A stretch of 64,000 nucleotides of DNA, taken from contig JACCLO010000016.1 of the NCBI GenBank assembly GCA_029448655.1, forward strand, positions 310,001 through 374,000, in the 5' to 3' direction. Below are positions 17,692-29,990 of the stretch, piece by piece; position 1 is the first letter of the stretch, and every line of letters starts with the position of its first letter. The translations under genes and the position numbers were made by a program. Under the pieces are notes generated by a model. The model saw only the letters and a program-made list of their open reading frames with translations. It made no database searches and was not told where the DNA came from. The DNA is from Wolfiporia cocos. Taxonomy: Eukaryota; Basidiomycota; Agaricomycetes; Polyporales; Phaeolaceae.

Positions 17692-20366
17692 GCTACAAAG
17701 AGACATCCTCCCCATCACTCACATTGGAATCACTTGTGCCATCAATGTATATCTTGCTCTTGCTCATCAGCTTTGGCTTCCTAGGATGAAGAGGCTTCTT
17801 TGGCAGTTTGCTTCTGGGGACCCCCTGCTCTAGCAATCCATCACACATAACCTTGTGTTACTCCAAGACTTTCTGGTGTTCACTGAGCATCTGCTTCCAC
17901 CTCATCTCCAGGCCCTCTTTGGCCTCCTTCTGCACTGTCTTCTGTAGTACCCATAAGTCCTTCTGTCTCTACTTCTCAGCTTTTGCATCCTTAGCTTTCT
18001 TCATCTTGAGTGTGAAGTTTGAGATTCTCGGTGAGTTCATCCACTTTGTCCTCCAGTTGTGCATGGCTCTTGCATTTTGATGGCATCTGGACTAATGTCC
18101 AGTCAATTTCTGGTAGAGGAGGGGGTCATTCAAGGACTGGAGATGGCGCTTGCTGTGAAGATGTCATTGTCAACTTAGCAATGAGGAAGGATCCTGAGCT
18201 TGTCCCAGCAACGGCACCTGTCAGCAAGCAGACATGCTTGTGTGGGGTATAGAGCTCAGGCAAAACACTCTGATCGAAGGTGCATTTCTGTGTGGGTGTC
18301 AACTCAGCATCTGACCTGGGAATCACACAGTGTGTATCTTCAGCCACATCAAAGGCCATTGGCAGCTGGTATAAAAATGCTGCCATTACAGTGTGCACTG
18401 GAGAAGGCTGGGAAAGTGGAGATGAGCCCTTGATTGACATTGGTATGCTCGGCTTTGTCTGTTGTGTAGAAATGACATCAGGGTTGAATGGCCAGATCCC
18501 AGTGGCTTTGAAGGTAGCCTTTATGGTCACTGCAGTGAACACTGCCAAGAATGCACGTCCAAATGCTCCTGTGAAGTCAGCCTTTGTGATGTTATGCTTG
18601 TGGAGCTGCTTGAAATTGCTGATCTCAGTTTTCCAGGCCTCTTTCATCCATGCAAAGCATACAATGTCAAGACCCTGAAGCGCATAGGTGCAATGGGGTG
18701 GAAATCCAAGGATGATGATGTTGTGAGCCCCCACATATTGTAGCAGCTCAAATGTGTGGTGCAAGCTATATCTGTCAACCAGCAATACATGGGGGAAACC
18801 CTCAGCTTTATCCTCAGTTTGAGCATTGAAATTCTTCTTGATCCACTTGCATGCAAGCTGTTCATCAGTCCAGCCATTTTCAGAGTACCCAAAGCTATAT
18901 GCAAGGTTAGCGGGAAGCTCCACAATGTCGAATTATGCTCACAAAGCATTTGCAACATTATCTTCACCCCATTTCGACACAAAATGCTTGCCCTTGAATA
19001 TGATCATCGGATCAAGAGCAGATCCATCAGCACAGATTGTGACCAAAGCAGTAACATTGGTGCATACCCCTCCTCCTTGCTTGTGCTGTGTCTTCATGCC
19101 ATGTGTACCAAGCACTCAAGTTCACCCTTGTGATGATGGCGGAAAGCTGCTCTCATCCATGCCATAGATATCCTCCATTTGAATTCCCCTGTCCACAATC
19201 CATTTTTTCACCATCTCAAACCATGCTTTTGACAACATCTGACACAGACTAGCTGTGGGACTCACCGAGACAGTAAATGCTTGAGGGGCAAGGTAAGGTG
19301 AGGTGAGGGGCTAGTAAGCGCAGCGGAGATGGTGTAACTTGAATGCGAATGCAGAGAACAAATCTAAGGTCTTAGCATGCTGCTAAGCCTACTTATATAC
19401 ATGTTTGTATAGGTGCCAGTAATGGCCTGCCCTAATGTGAACAGTCCGTGCACTACAGTAGAACGAAACGTTGAAGTCCACTATGCTAATAGACCATGTG
19501 CACCGGTAATGGCCGCACCAATCATAAGAGTGGTTTTGAGCGGTGGGTCCGCATTGTGGTTGCGGCTGAGCACGATGAGTAAGCGTGGTAAGCATGCTGA
19601 CATATCCCAGTATCGGGGAATGAGTCATGTTGGCTATTAGCTTGTGATAATTGCACAGGCTGCTGAGGTAAGCATATTGACAAAGCCTGGTATCGGGATA
19701 TGTGTAAGACGCATGACATTGGGGGTTAGGCTGCTGAGTAATATGGGATTACTAACATGTTATTGACATGTTCTTTGTGCAGGTGTACATGTCTATGGGC
19801 ACTCAACAGCATAAACATAGATATGCTCGTAGAAATACCAGATAAATAGGTAAAAATACGGGAAAGATAGCATATGCCACTAAATCTGTGACAACATCTG
19901 GATTTAGTGAGTGTGCCCTCTGGGTGTCTAATAGGTGACTCCAATGAGCTTTTATGGTATCATGATGCCGATCAACGAAACCATATATCCATGCTTTTCC
20001 AACAGGCTCAATTTCAGGGCCCACTCGTGATTTCACCAAAGCATCGACAAATGGTTCTACAATTGAACATTTGAGTGGTAGACCATGGTTAGCAGACTCA
20101 AGTATGGAGTCAACAAGTGTACGCTCCTCAACCGGTGTAAGCTTCTGCTTTGTCTTGTTGAATGCACTCATGCTCCTCTCTCCCTTGATCATTCTAGACA
20201 GTGTCTGGTATGCAACCCCAAATCTCTCTGCAACTTTGCATAAACCAGCTGGCTTGGCCTTTGTCCACTCTTGGGCATATGCATCAACAGCAGCCTGCAT
20301 CTTCGCATTTTCTGCATGCCGGGACTTCTGTTTCTTGACACACTCTGACAGTGCACGATAGATCAT
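17692..20366 (-). pseudogene. pogo-like (DDE_1) transposase, split by a solo LTR
   Basis: On the minus strand the order is: start near 20366; a psq-type helix-turn-helix (KVAERFGVAYQTLSRMIKG, about 20180-20260); a CENPB-type DNA-binding domain (about 19985-20150); the solo LTR at 19240-19893; then the catalytic core. The core shows GMDESSF (about 19150), a GWTDEQ block (about 18870), LLVDRYSLHH where the family has D-G-H/N-S-x-H (about 18790), and the GIWPFNPDV tail (about 18490). A serine/acid-rich C-terminus ends at 17692. Stops, frameshifts and the altered second catalytic block (DRYSLHH) show it is inactive. Confidence 0.85.
19240..19893 (+). mobile_element. Solo LTR, family C copy 2
   Basis: A 654-bp unit beginning TGACACAGACTAG and ending ATCTGTGACA, flanked by ACATC at 19235-19239 and 19894-19898. 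It lies inside the pogo-like transposase: removing it restores the reading frame between the CENPB domain and the catalytic core. The termini match the element at 11978-12428, but it is about 200 bp longer and internally diverged. Confidence 0.85.
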
Positions 20367-21022
20367 GATGAGAATGAGCCAGTGATGTCTACAACAGAGT
20401 GATAAACATGCTAATTGAGTCGCTGTGGGCCTATCCCCATTCGCTATTGCTCTTTGTTCCTGAGACGCATCAATGGGTGCCTCATGTGTCACAATCACGC
20501 AAATGTTCAAGAAGTGCCCACAATGTCACGCTTTGCCCATTTATTAAATATGCAATAAAAAAAGACTTTCACCACAACTTTTTTATCACAATATATCAAC
20601 ATGTCTTCTAGCTTGCTATTTATTTATTTTTCGGTTCTTGGGGGCTTGATACATGTAGAATGATGTCGACAAAACTTGTAACCAGGTCAGACTTGGCTGA
20701 TCAGTATGTAAATGCAGCGGCCATGCAAGCCTCATCAATCCTATGGGTCTAGGAAAATTTATGAATCTCTTTCATAACTAATCAGTATGTATATGCAATA
20801 TGAGCACCATTGGAACAAAGCTATGGTACGGAGACACAGATGTGCCAAGGACTATAATAGAACACCGTACCAACATTTTTCCAGCAGAGTCATTAGATAA
20901 TGTCCCCGTCTTCCAGCTTGTACATGTGACTTCCACCGGATTCTGCCGGATTCTGCCCGGCCCCAAAGGCCCGATGGGCCCGATGTTCATAAGTACTTAT
21001 ACAGTACTAGTGGTAGTCTCAT
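20367..21022. other. No gene seen
   Basis: AT-rich sequence upstream of the pogo-like gene. No domain-bearing reading frame, tRNA or clear repeat was recognised. The transposon's terminal repeats could lie here, but I could not pair them. Confidence 0.5.
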
Positions 21023-21414
21023 GACCCGACGGTAAACACCGGCGGAGTTTAAATATCTGAGGGCTCGCGCGGTGTATAACGTCTGGTAGATTTCGTATAG
21101 GCGGGTGTAGATGACCCCTCCACGTGATATTTTTAGCGTTACCTGGCCGTTACCCTGCATTACCACAGTGTTATCAATCCGTGTTGGCAGCCACGCTACC
21201 GATAATAGAGGCGCGAGCTCAGGCCTCATCATTTAATATAACATCTTCTCCATCCCTGAACCTGTGCACAATATGATCCCTACCTGCTCAAAACTGAGCT
21301 CTCCTACAACACGGCCTGCTGTCATTAAGGTGACAGATGCTACCTAGCCAGGTGTATCTTAGTCGAAAGTCGCATTTTCAGGAGCTCCTTGATTGCGCGC
21401 GCGCAGCGGCAGCC

Positions 21415-21660
21415 ATGGCGCGCAATTATTCATCTTGTGAAGCGCGAGAAAGGCTCACGAATGCGTTCAAAACTACGTTTGAAGCTGACTCGTCCCCCTA
21501 TGACTAGCAACTCAATGTTATGGAAGCGCCGCTTCTCGGGCTTGATACCATCGTAATTGCAGGGTCTGGTGCTGGAAAGACAATGCCTTTTTCAATGCCA
21601 TTCTTGCTTGAGGGGAATAGATATAAAAAATTCATCCCCATGCTAATTGCAGCATGCTAA
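21415..21660 (+). pseudogene. Fragment of a RecQ/DEAD-type helicase
   Basis: One frame reads an N-terminal helicase segment. It has a RERLTNAF helix, SSPYD followed by a stop codon and QLNVMEA, and then a P-loop AGSGAGKT at about 21573-21596 followed by MPF. In the expanded RecQ-like helicases of Agaricomycetes the position of the stop is usually Trp, so TGG to TAG is likely. Everything after the P-loop block is missing. It is a truncated, dead copy. Confidence 0.7.
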
Positions 21661-23360
21661 TAGTCTCTAGGCACGTCGCGACGTGAGCGTGACAATTCAG
21701 GATCACATGGGGGGGTCATCTACACCCGCTGATACGAAATCTACCAGACGTTATACAGTTGAAGACCTCATAATGCATAACGGTGGTGACCGGATTTCTT
21801 TATGCATTATGAGGTCTTATGCAGTATCAAATTTATCACAAGATGTCACATTATGTGACCCAGTGTGACTCTGTAGAGATAACATAGCTATGTACCCCAG
21901 TATCTATCTAGTGTTACTTGTTTCATTGATGTGAGGTCAGCCTTGTGAAGATGAGCACAGAATTTGCACAACTGCTGCAGTGTGAGCACCAAGATGCCGT
22001 CTGTTTCGGCAACTTGCAGCCTCGAGTGGTGGCTGTGTGTCACGTGGAAGGCGCCTAAGGGCGAACCATGAAGCTGCGCAAGCCAAAATTGGATAAGGCG
22101 TTAAGGCCGCGCAAGCACGGCATAGCCCGCTACCGGTGTGCGGGCAGATTAATGCGTGCAGTACAGAACAAATAGAGAAGTAGTCATAGCTTTCGTATAA
22201 GCGGTTGTATATCTCGCCCTGCCCCGCCCCCCCGCCCCCCGAGCCAGTGATTGTGAATAGTCGCGCTTGCGCGTCTAGCACGCTGTAATTAGTACCGGCA
22301 TTCTTGAGACATTACTTACTGCTGCTTCGATAATTATATGCTCTGTATATGCTATGGGTATACAACAATAGTAGCTCAACTTCAAAACAGATAGTAGTGA
22401 AGATGGAATGCTGACATCAATGACCACTTGTTGGGACTCCTTGGGCGGCAGCTCACATAAGCAGGAGTGTACTCGGAAACTACATGCAGCACTAGAGGCT
22501 GAAGATAGCGACTCGAAGACTATGGCGCATGTTCAAGCTATTCTCTACTTAGCATCGTGGACTTGCTGCGGGCATTTTTGCTGATTCTTTGCAGGTCTTG
22601 CTTGATGATGGCATCCAGATGAAAGATGCCCGGAAGGCATTCCAACTGAGTCGCCCCAAAAATCAAGGCACTTCAACCATACGTTCGCCACAATCCGAGC
22701 TATCCGAAGAGTATGAGGGGCGCCAGCGGACAAATTATTTGGGATCCCGTAATTCGGCTTGAAGTTGACAGCTTGGTATTGTTGCTTCATCGATACTATT
22801 CGGCACGCTTACGTTGAAATTGAGGTTTGGGATTTGGGGTTCGGCGCATCCGGCGCAAATTCGGCGACTTCGGCGCGATTTCGGCTTGCTCAGTTTGATT
22901 TCGACAAGCGCGCGCAGAGCAGAGAGCGCACAGGCGGCAGCACTGAGGATGCACTGTGGGCGGGCACACACAGTGTGATTTTGCTCTGTTCTCTTGTCCG
23001 GAGAGCTGAGATACAGCGCAAGAGGATTCCGCCTTTTCGGCGCGTTGCGCAGGAGATTATATACATGTAAGCTCGCAAAAAATGTCATATACGAAGATTA
23101 AAATGAATGGGAAGAGTGAGATCATTCAGAGGCCTGGGAGTAATACAAGTACACTACTTCATAGCCAATCACAGGTCAAAGTACACAAGACCTCAACATG
23201 AAGTCAACGGCGCAGGAGCGGACCCTTGAGAACGTTCGCGACTTGCGTCGAGCTCGGGTGTTGAGAACATACCGCATTCGGGCATTGCCAAATAATGCCA
23301 AGCAGGCATTAGGCGCACAACAACAGGCGCATCGCGAGGCCGAAATGACAGTTACATATG

Positions 23361-23460
23361 CCGAAATATTGACAGCTGGACCGAAATGTTGACAGCTAGG
23401 CCGAAATAGAGACAGCTAGGCCGAAATGCTGACAGCTAGGCCGAAATTCTGACAGTAGAG
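23361..23460. repeat. Tandem repeat, 5 x 20 nt
   Basis: Five directly adjacent 20-nt units of the form CCGAAATNNTGACAGCTAGG. The two or three bases after CCGAAAT vary while the rest is nearly constant. There is no spacer and no cas-like gene nearby, so this is not a CRISPR array. Confidence 0.9.
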
Positions 23461-24179
23461 CCTCCCAATTTACTTATGTCCGCTGGCGCACATCATAGAA
23501 GAGTCTCTGATATCAGATTGATAGCTGAGCAGGCGTGCATTCGCACAATATTACTACTGGCACATACACGTACCAGCACGATTGTTAACACTGTAATAAC
23601 GTAGGGTACACAACGCGGGTCAGGCAACGCTACAAGCTGTTCACCGTCTGGGTGCGAGACTACTTTGCTGTCGGAGACATCCGGATCAGATATTTTGTTA
23701 CTTATGTTCCCACACATACAAGCTGATAAGAAAAATTGTAACCGGAGACCTGCCCTAAAGCCCGAGGGGAATTTTGAAACCTTTTGCGTTCCGATTTACA
23801 CTCCAAGACCCACTACCTCCGGTAGCGGGAATTATTTGCTTTGATTTTGCACCGTGATGTTCGCAAATAAGATATTTATTACTATATATGGCAGATCTAC
23901 TAATGCATAATTGCCTGATTGCTTATGCATTATGCGATATGAGATTCCATGCATAAATCCCTGCAAACGAGGTTGGTGACCAGGTCAGGCCATGCATTAG
24001 GAGGTCTTATGCATTATGAGGTTATGCATTATGAGGTCTTCAACTGTACACCGCGCGAGCCCTCAGATATTTAAACTCCGCCGGTGTTTACCGTCTGGTC
24101 ACGAGTGGCTGCTGCACTATGTTTGTCGCACTCCGCTCGGGCCCTCCCGAGTGGCAGCAGCCACGTGCAAGGGCTGGGG

Positions 24180-24565
24180 ACGAGACTAGGCTCGATTGAG
24201 CATACTTCCTCGTGCGTCGCAATGTCGCGCGGGAGGTATATAACCCAGAAATGTAGGTAAGTGCTCATTCTCTCCTTCGCGTTCCCTGCTTGCCCGCCGT
24301 CCCATTTGGTTATCTCCGACATGTCCAATTTTTTCAACTCACCCGCGCTGGCATTCCGCACTACACACCCACGTAGTACCCTCCAGCAGGTACCGTAGCA
24401 GACACACAGCCGGATGGCAGACCTATCCCGGCGCCCTTTCAACCCATCAAGATCCGTGGCGTTGAATTCCCGAATTGCTTATGGGTACGCGACAACACAC
24501 TCACTCCTCGATATTTTCTTTTGCACTCACTATCCTGTCCCGCAGCTATCTCCCACGTGGCTGTA
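24180..24565 (+). pseudogene. 5' fragment of the OYE-type gene
   Basis: This piece is collinear with the promoter, first exon and first intron of the intact gene at 28360-28735. It includes the TATA region ('gtatataaccca'), the ATG at 24321 and the sequence 'ggcagacctatcccggcg'. The first exon is frameshifted relative to the intact copy, and similarity ends just after the first intron. It is a non-functional duplicate. Confidence 0.85.
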
Positions 24566-24647
24566 TGTTCTTATAGGGATTTCCCTCAAAATGTCGTCCA
24601 TCCTGTAGTAACAAGCGCTTCATATCATCGCTACCCACACCCACTCG

Positions 24648-25250
24648 ATGTTAACACTCGAGGCCGCCCTAGCTACAACGATCATCGGTATTTTCCGTTG
24701 AATTGCCCCCATCAGCATCGTGTTCTGCTGTATCGTCTGGGTGTCAGACGGAGGTTACTATTCGCCCTGGCTCGCCGTGTACGCTTATTTGGAGGCTCTC
24801 TTCTATCCCACAGTCTATCTACCCAGGAAATCCGTTATTAATACAATGCGTTCCTAAGTGCAACCATGCATTCGTTCACTCGTTTACCTCTTCAATCAGG
24901 GACCCGCCGCAACACCAGTACCGCCACGGGCTGAGCGCCAAACTTCGTTTGATCGCTTGCTTCCGTACCTGTGCCGAACAGACAAGACGACGGGATGGTT
25001 CTATGCGCGAAAGCCTACCATACATATCCAACGGGAGAATCTCAGGGAGCTTCTCATTTGGGCACTGTTCAACACTGAGATGGACAAGGTAGAGCATGTC
25101 TAGCCACAGATCAAAGGCTGTAGGCTCTCAGAGCCGTGAATTTCTTGCTTCATAGGTATTTGTCTCCCGTGGTCCAGACACCTTGGAGCTCTCGAAGGGC
25201 TTCAGACATTGGGCCAGCTGCTTAGCTTTTACTTTATTCAGCAAGATTTG
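24648..25250 (+). pseudogene. Truncated membrane/hydrolase-like gene fragment
   Basis: Plus-strand exon-like blocks read a hydrophobic N-terminal stretch (about 24648-24770), a short PWLAVYAYLEALFYP block, then DKTTGWFYARKPTIH (about 24970-25020) and NLRELLIWALF. After a possible intron (25088-25155) a short block ends in a stop. The middle part resembles a membrane-anchored alpha/beta-hydrolase from fungi as I remember that family, but no catalytic serine motif is present. I treat it as a broken fragment of uncertain identity. Confidence 0.4.
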
Positions 25251-25649
25251 AAATGGTGGAGTGGGTCTCTCTGAGTAGCACAGTTCGAAACGGTGTCCAT
25301 CAATACGCTCGGGTAGATTGTGACATAGTTGCTAAGCATAAATCTAAAGCCATAATCAACCAATCTGTACATAGAGGTATGTTGCAAGCGGTATATATCA
25401 AGTTCACAATGAGTGTATATCCTCGAGAGCGTAGCAGTCGCAATCATAATCGGATTCCGCTTCAGTGGTGGGAATTGTGGATAAATAGCTGGGGCTATCC
25501 GATGACATTGCGTTATCACCAGGCGCAGCTTGGAATGTATCCAGGTAGAAACTGTGTGCTGCCAACGTATCATTTGCGCCAAGGACTCGTGAAGTTCTGA
25601 GATTGAGTATGAGGCGTGATCCCTAACGACACCAGCTGTCAGTACATCC

Positions 25650-27362
25650 CTAGACACTAGTTATGAATCTCACAGCCACTGATAAGGTAGCTGGTACCCA
25701 GCTAGAGTGGCAGTGGTAGTCAGAAGTGTGGGTCATCTTCAGCAAATTCAAGGTACTCACGGTAAATCAATATCCTGGATTTCCCCGCCAATCGCAAAAC
25801 AAAGTACATTTAGTAGTCCTGCAGCTAGGCGACGACACGATCGTCATTATCTATAAAAATAAATGAGAGTGCACATGCATACCAAACACCCTATATAGTC
25901 TCATGAGTGCATGGTAGATAGTAGATTCACACACTCACATTGCATAAAATATAGAGCCGTCTCGGAAAAAGATTTCTAGCATATTCGTAGTTCCCCGAAA
26001 CGTGAGGCGTTGTTTGAACGTTGCCCAATCCCTAATGTTGAAGCTTCGCATCACTTGGATGACTGTCATAACATAGAACGCGGCTGTAAGATGCGTTAGA
26101 TATGGTTCCAGTGTGTTTTATGGATATGTATACATGATATCGTAATATTCAAACTCCTAAAAGTAATAATTCAATGACTTGAAATCTCTTTGTGCAATAC
26201 ACATACCAAGCTATCACAGATAGTAACACCCGCTTGCGCGCCGAGTAACACCCTAGAGTTGGAGGGAAAGACGGTTTCGCGACAAACTTAGTAGTGTGAT
26301 TCTCGTAGAATGCGGCAAAAATTTCGAACTACAATGTATCTTTGTTTGAGCCGGTGCACCCACACAGTATAAACACAAGGAATATACCGAGAATTCCGCT
26401 TATGTGCCCAGTTAATACGTGATTAAAGTATATCACAGAAGAGTGCTCACCAGTTAGGAAGGACACGAGAATCATAAGTACTTAGAAAGTATTAGCGGAT
26501 GATCGATATTCAATGATCGATGCCATAGACCATTCACTAACTTGTTCTTCGATTACCGTACAATGCGTTGATGCGCATGACCAACACCATGTTCACAAAA
26601 GTCATGGAAAACACATTCGCGGATCTGTAACATCTGTCAGTAATGCCAGTCACTATATCTTAGCGTACATGACCGCACAAGGCATAGAACCACAACCAGA
26701 ATGTGCATCTATTTGATATCGCTGAGACCTGATGTCTCCACATACAGATCCGTAGACCTACAGCTATACGTTGCTTCAAGCTGCGTACAATGACTTATGC
26801 ACAGGCATGCTCACCTTGACCGATGGACTTGGGTTCAGCCAAACTTTTTATGACTCTTGAGATTATCGCGTCTATCTCCAGAATTTACAATCACTTACCA
26901 ACCGCATATATACTGGTACAAAATATTGTAAGCAAGGAATAGCACGCTAGCATGATATCCTTACATTACATTTACCAGACCACTATACCGAGCTACAATA
27001 TAAAGGCATTTTGGAATGGAAAATTTCGCTCTTTTGGTGATATGAGTAATTCTGGTGAGCGTTTAGAGGCTTGGACACACCTCCAAATGAAATCGACCTG
27101 TGCATCTCCTATTCTTAGAGGTACCTCACAGGCTACAGTCACTTTCGAGTTGTTACGACATTACCTCTTCGCCAATCGTGAGACATATATCATAGACCAT
27201 CCAGGCAATAGCAGCGGCTACAAGTAACATGTGAGACGTGATCGATATTACAGTCGTCAAATAATATGAACAAAACCGACCAGTGGCAAAGTTGCTGCCC
27301 TGCAGGAATAACAATGTCCGGAGGATCGCTTGGTATTCCACTTCAGCGGCAGTAGTAGACAT
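25650..27362 (-). CDS. DUF6533-type integral membrane protein (probable, possibly decayed)
   Basis: The first exon starts at 27362 (MSTTAAEVEYQAIL). Later exons carry the family signature WMVYDICLTIGEE (near 27180), then VDFIW (near 27115), a KFSIPKCLYIVARYSG segment (near 27000), and a membrane segment ending VMRINALYG (near 26560). MLEIFFRDGSIFY (near 25960) and a last exon with stop at 25650-25652 follow. This matches the order of Agaricomycete DUF6533 seven-helix-like proteins, whose function is unknown. Most junctions splice in phase. The junction before the penultimate exon (about 25850) meets a TAA in the required frame, so the gene may be mutated or my splice site wrong. Confidence 0.55.
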
Positions 27363-27639
27363 CGGGTCTCCAGCAACTTGATCAAATGCTCAGAGACTCT
27401 GAGAGCACGTAATTTATACTCCTGAGCTACTCTACACTCGGCGTCTACATCTGCTGATTGTAAACGTTCTATACGGCGTGATCAGTGTTACCTGATATTG
27501 CATCTCCGCGTGAGCTGTAAAAAGAAGCGGTCAAGGAGATGAATCAACGAAGCGCTGCTGATATACGTTTCTCCCTCAAAGCTGTTTGACAGATGCATGT
27601 AACAGAGACTTCCATCCTCTCAGTTCGTCCTTCCGTGCC

Positions 27640-28340
27640 GCACAAAATCAAGTAGATCAGACGAATCTGATACCCATACATGTAATATATCATCTGTACT
27701 TACATAACAGGTATGCATAGTAGAAGATGCGGTTCAGGTTTGGTCCTAGAACTGATGACAAGTTCATTTAGTATCAGACAGATCTGCTGTACCGCATACA
27801 GTTCGCAGATCATTTCACACGGGAACCCCTGGAAGGATATTGGCTGACTATGAGCGTTACGAGACCATAGCGCATAGCGGCACGAGCACGCGTACCGTTG
27901 CTGACTCGAGGTGTTCCAGGTTTTGCGTTTGCTTCACAGCTCACTTAGCGCTCCTGACTGGGGCTTCTGTCCACGTGGTTGCGAAATCGTCTTTGGCGCC
28001 GCTTCTTGTCCAAGTCTGCCACAAGCTAGGATTTCGTTACCTCTATCCCAGTTGTGACACATATTTGCATATGATAATATCCATGATGCTTGTTGCGCCT
28101 GTGTATATTGCGGTAACAAACTCGAATCTCAGTGGCACGACCGTGCTGCCGCACCATATTCTTGGAAAGACCAGAAGAGGAGATTGCTTCGGTGTCTCAG
28201 CCGAAGATGTTCCCGCATAATCACACGTATTTGTCAGATGTATTCACTTACAACGCTTGTAGACAGACTTTTGAACTGGAATAGGCATACTGCCAGCTCC
28301 ACAACTGTGACACGACATGACCTAAGTCTATGACATATGC
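27640..28340. repeat. Diverged duplicate of 100-910
   Basis: See the landmarks at the left end. Here the copy lies between the DUF6533-type gene and the OYE promoter. The reading frames inside it are short and differ from those of the other copy. It may be a remnant of an older gene upstream of OYE. Confidence 0.55.
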
Positions 28341-28412
28341 AGGAAAACGCCGTTGGTCAGCGTGCTAGCTCGATCGAGCTTACTTCTTCGTGCGTCGTAC
28401 CTCCCGGGGATG

Positions 28413-28419
28413 TATATAA
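28413..28419 (+). promoter_or_regulatory. TATA box of the OYE gene
   Basis: TATATAA lies 85-91 nt upstream of the ATG at 28504. The duplicate fragment at 24.2 kb conserves it at a similar distance. Confidence 0.6.
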
Positions 28420-28503
28420 CCCACGAATGTAGGTGAGTGCCTGCATTCTCTTCTTTCCTCTGCGTTCCCTGCTTGCCCGCCGTCCCATTTGGTTATCTCC
28501 GAC

Positions 28504-29990
28504 ATGCCCAATATCTTCAACCCGCCAGCGCCTGGTATTCCGTACTATACACCCGCGCAGTACCCTCCAGCAGGTACCGTGGTAGACCCACAGCCGAATG
28601 GCAGACCTATCCCGGCGCTCTTTCAACCCGTTAAGATCCGTGGCGTTGAATTCCCGAATCGCTTATGGGTACGCGATAACACACTCACTCCTCGATATTT
28701 TCCTTTGCACTCACTATCCTAATCCGCAGCTATCCCCCATGTGCCAATACTCCGCAGAGGATGGGAAGTTGACTCCCTGGCATTATGCTCACCGTTCGTC
28801 GTTTCATCCCTATATCTAAATGCGATAACATAATCCGTCTCGCAGTCGGCGGCATTATTCAACGTGGTCCTGGCCTCAGCATGGTTGAGTCCACCTCCGT
28901 CACTCCAGAGGGCCGAATCACGCCCGAAGACTCAGGCCTCTGGTGCGATGAGCAGATCGCGCCCCTCAAAGAGATTGTCACCTTCGCGCACTCGCAGAAC
29001 CAGAAGATCGGGATTCAGCTGGGGCACGCGGGGCGCAAGGCGTCCACCGTCGCTCCGTGGCTCGACCAGGGTGCGACCGCGACCGAGGCCGTGGGCGGGT
29101 GGCCGAACGAGGTGTACGCAGCGAGCGCGGGCGCGTACTCGGACAGCTACCCGAAGCCGAAGGAGCTAACGAAGGAGGGGATCAAGAACATCGTGCACGC
29201 GTTCGTCGATGCCGCGAAAAGGGCGCTCAAGGCGGGCTTCGATGTGATTGAGATCCACAATGCGCATGGGTACCTGCTGCATGGCTTCGTCAGCCCTGCG
29301 AGCAACAAGCGCACCGACGAGTATGGCGGGAGCTTTGACAACCGCACGCGGTTGACGATCGAGATTGTCGACGCGGTGCGCGCGGTGATTCCGCCCGATA
29401 TGCCGCTTTTTCTTCGGTGCGTATTTGCCACCTGTCTCGTACATCAGACAAATTGACCATATCTGCAGAATTTCGGCGACGGACTGGCTCGAAGAGAGCC
29501 TTGCAGATGAGCCGTCGTGGACGCCTCAAGACACGGTGCGCCTCGCGGGGATTCTCGCCGATCACGGCGTGGACCTCCTCGATGTGAGCAGTGGCGGCCT
29601 GCACCCGGCGCAGAAGATTAAAGGGGGGCCGGCCTACCAGGCGCCCTTTGCTGAGCTCGTCAAGAAGGAGCACGGCGATCGCATCCTCGTCTCGTCTGTC
29701 GGCGCAATCTCAGACGGCAAGACTGCGCAGGGCGTGTTAGAAAAGGTGCGTGTTGTCGCGATGAACTCGATTGCTTGAAACCGCTGGTGGGAAGTTCAGA
29801 GGCTGACAGGCATGCACAGGGTCAGGCCGACGTGGTGTTCGTCGCGCGACAGTTCCAGAAGAACCCTGGCACCGTCTGGCAGTTCGCCGAGGAGCTCGGC
29901 GTGGACATCACTGTTGCGCACCAGATTGAGTGGGGCTTCATGGGACGTGGCAACGTTGGACGTGCGCACAAGGGGCCGAAAAAGAACTGA
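28504..29990 (+). CDS. Old Yellow Enzyme-family NADH:flavin oxidoreductase (YqjM-like)
   Basis: Five exons, 28504-28668, 28730-28793, 28846-29416, 29469-29745 and 29820-29990, give 415 residues with all phases consistent. It is an FMN-dependent TIM-barrel ene-reductase that reduces activated C=C bonds with NAD(P)H. SPMCQYSA (residues ~57-64, with the YqjM-type Cys60), QLGHAGRKAS with H137, the active-site pair H214-x-x-H217, and SNKRTDEYGGS are all seen. No signal peptide is present, so it is probably cytosolic. A 5' fragment (24.2 kb) and a 3' fragment (37.2 kb) of the same gene flank it, and a DUF6534 gene follows 0.6 kb downstream in two of the three settings. Substrate unknown. Confidence 0.93.

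Larger units (their letters stand above)
21023..24100. repeat. Composite inverted-repeat region
   Basis: The outer arms at 21023-21073 and 24050-24100 are reverse complements over 51 bp with one mismatch. An inner pair, 21074-21116 and 21714-21756, matches over 43 bp with two mismatches. So the left arm pairs with two different partners. Short 'taatgcataa' and 'gcattatgaggtc' blocks recur at 21765-21815 and at 23900-24040. Between the arms are a helicase fragment, GC-rich stretches and a 20-nt tandem array. No transposase is visible, so this is a foldback or rearranged element of unknown type. Confidence 0.75.

Noticed and set aside
23361..23460. CRISPR-like array
   Set aside because: The units are directly adjacent with no unique spacers, the genome is eukaryotic and no cas-like gene is present.
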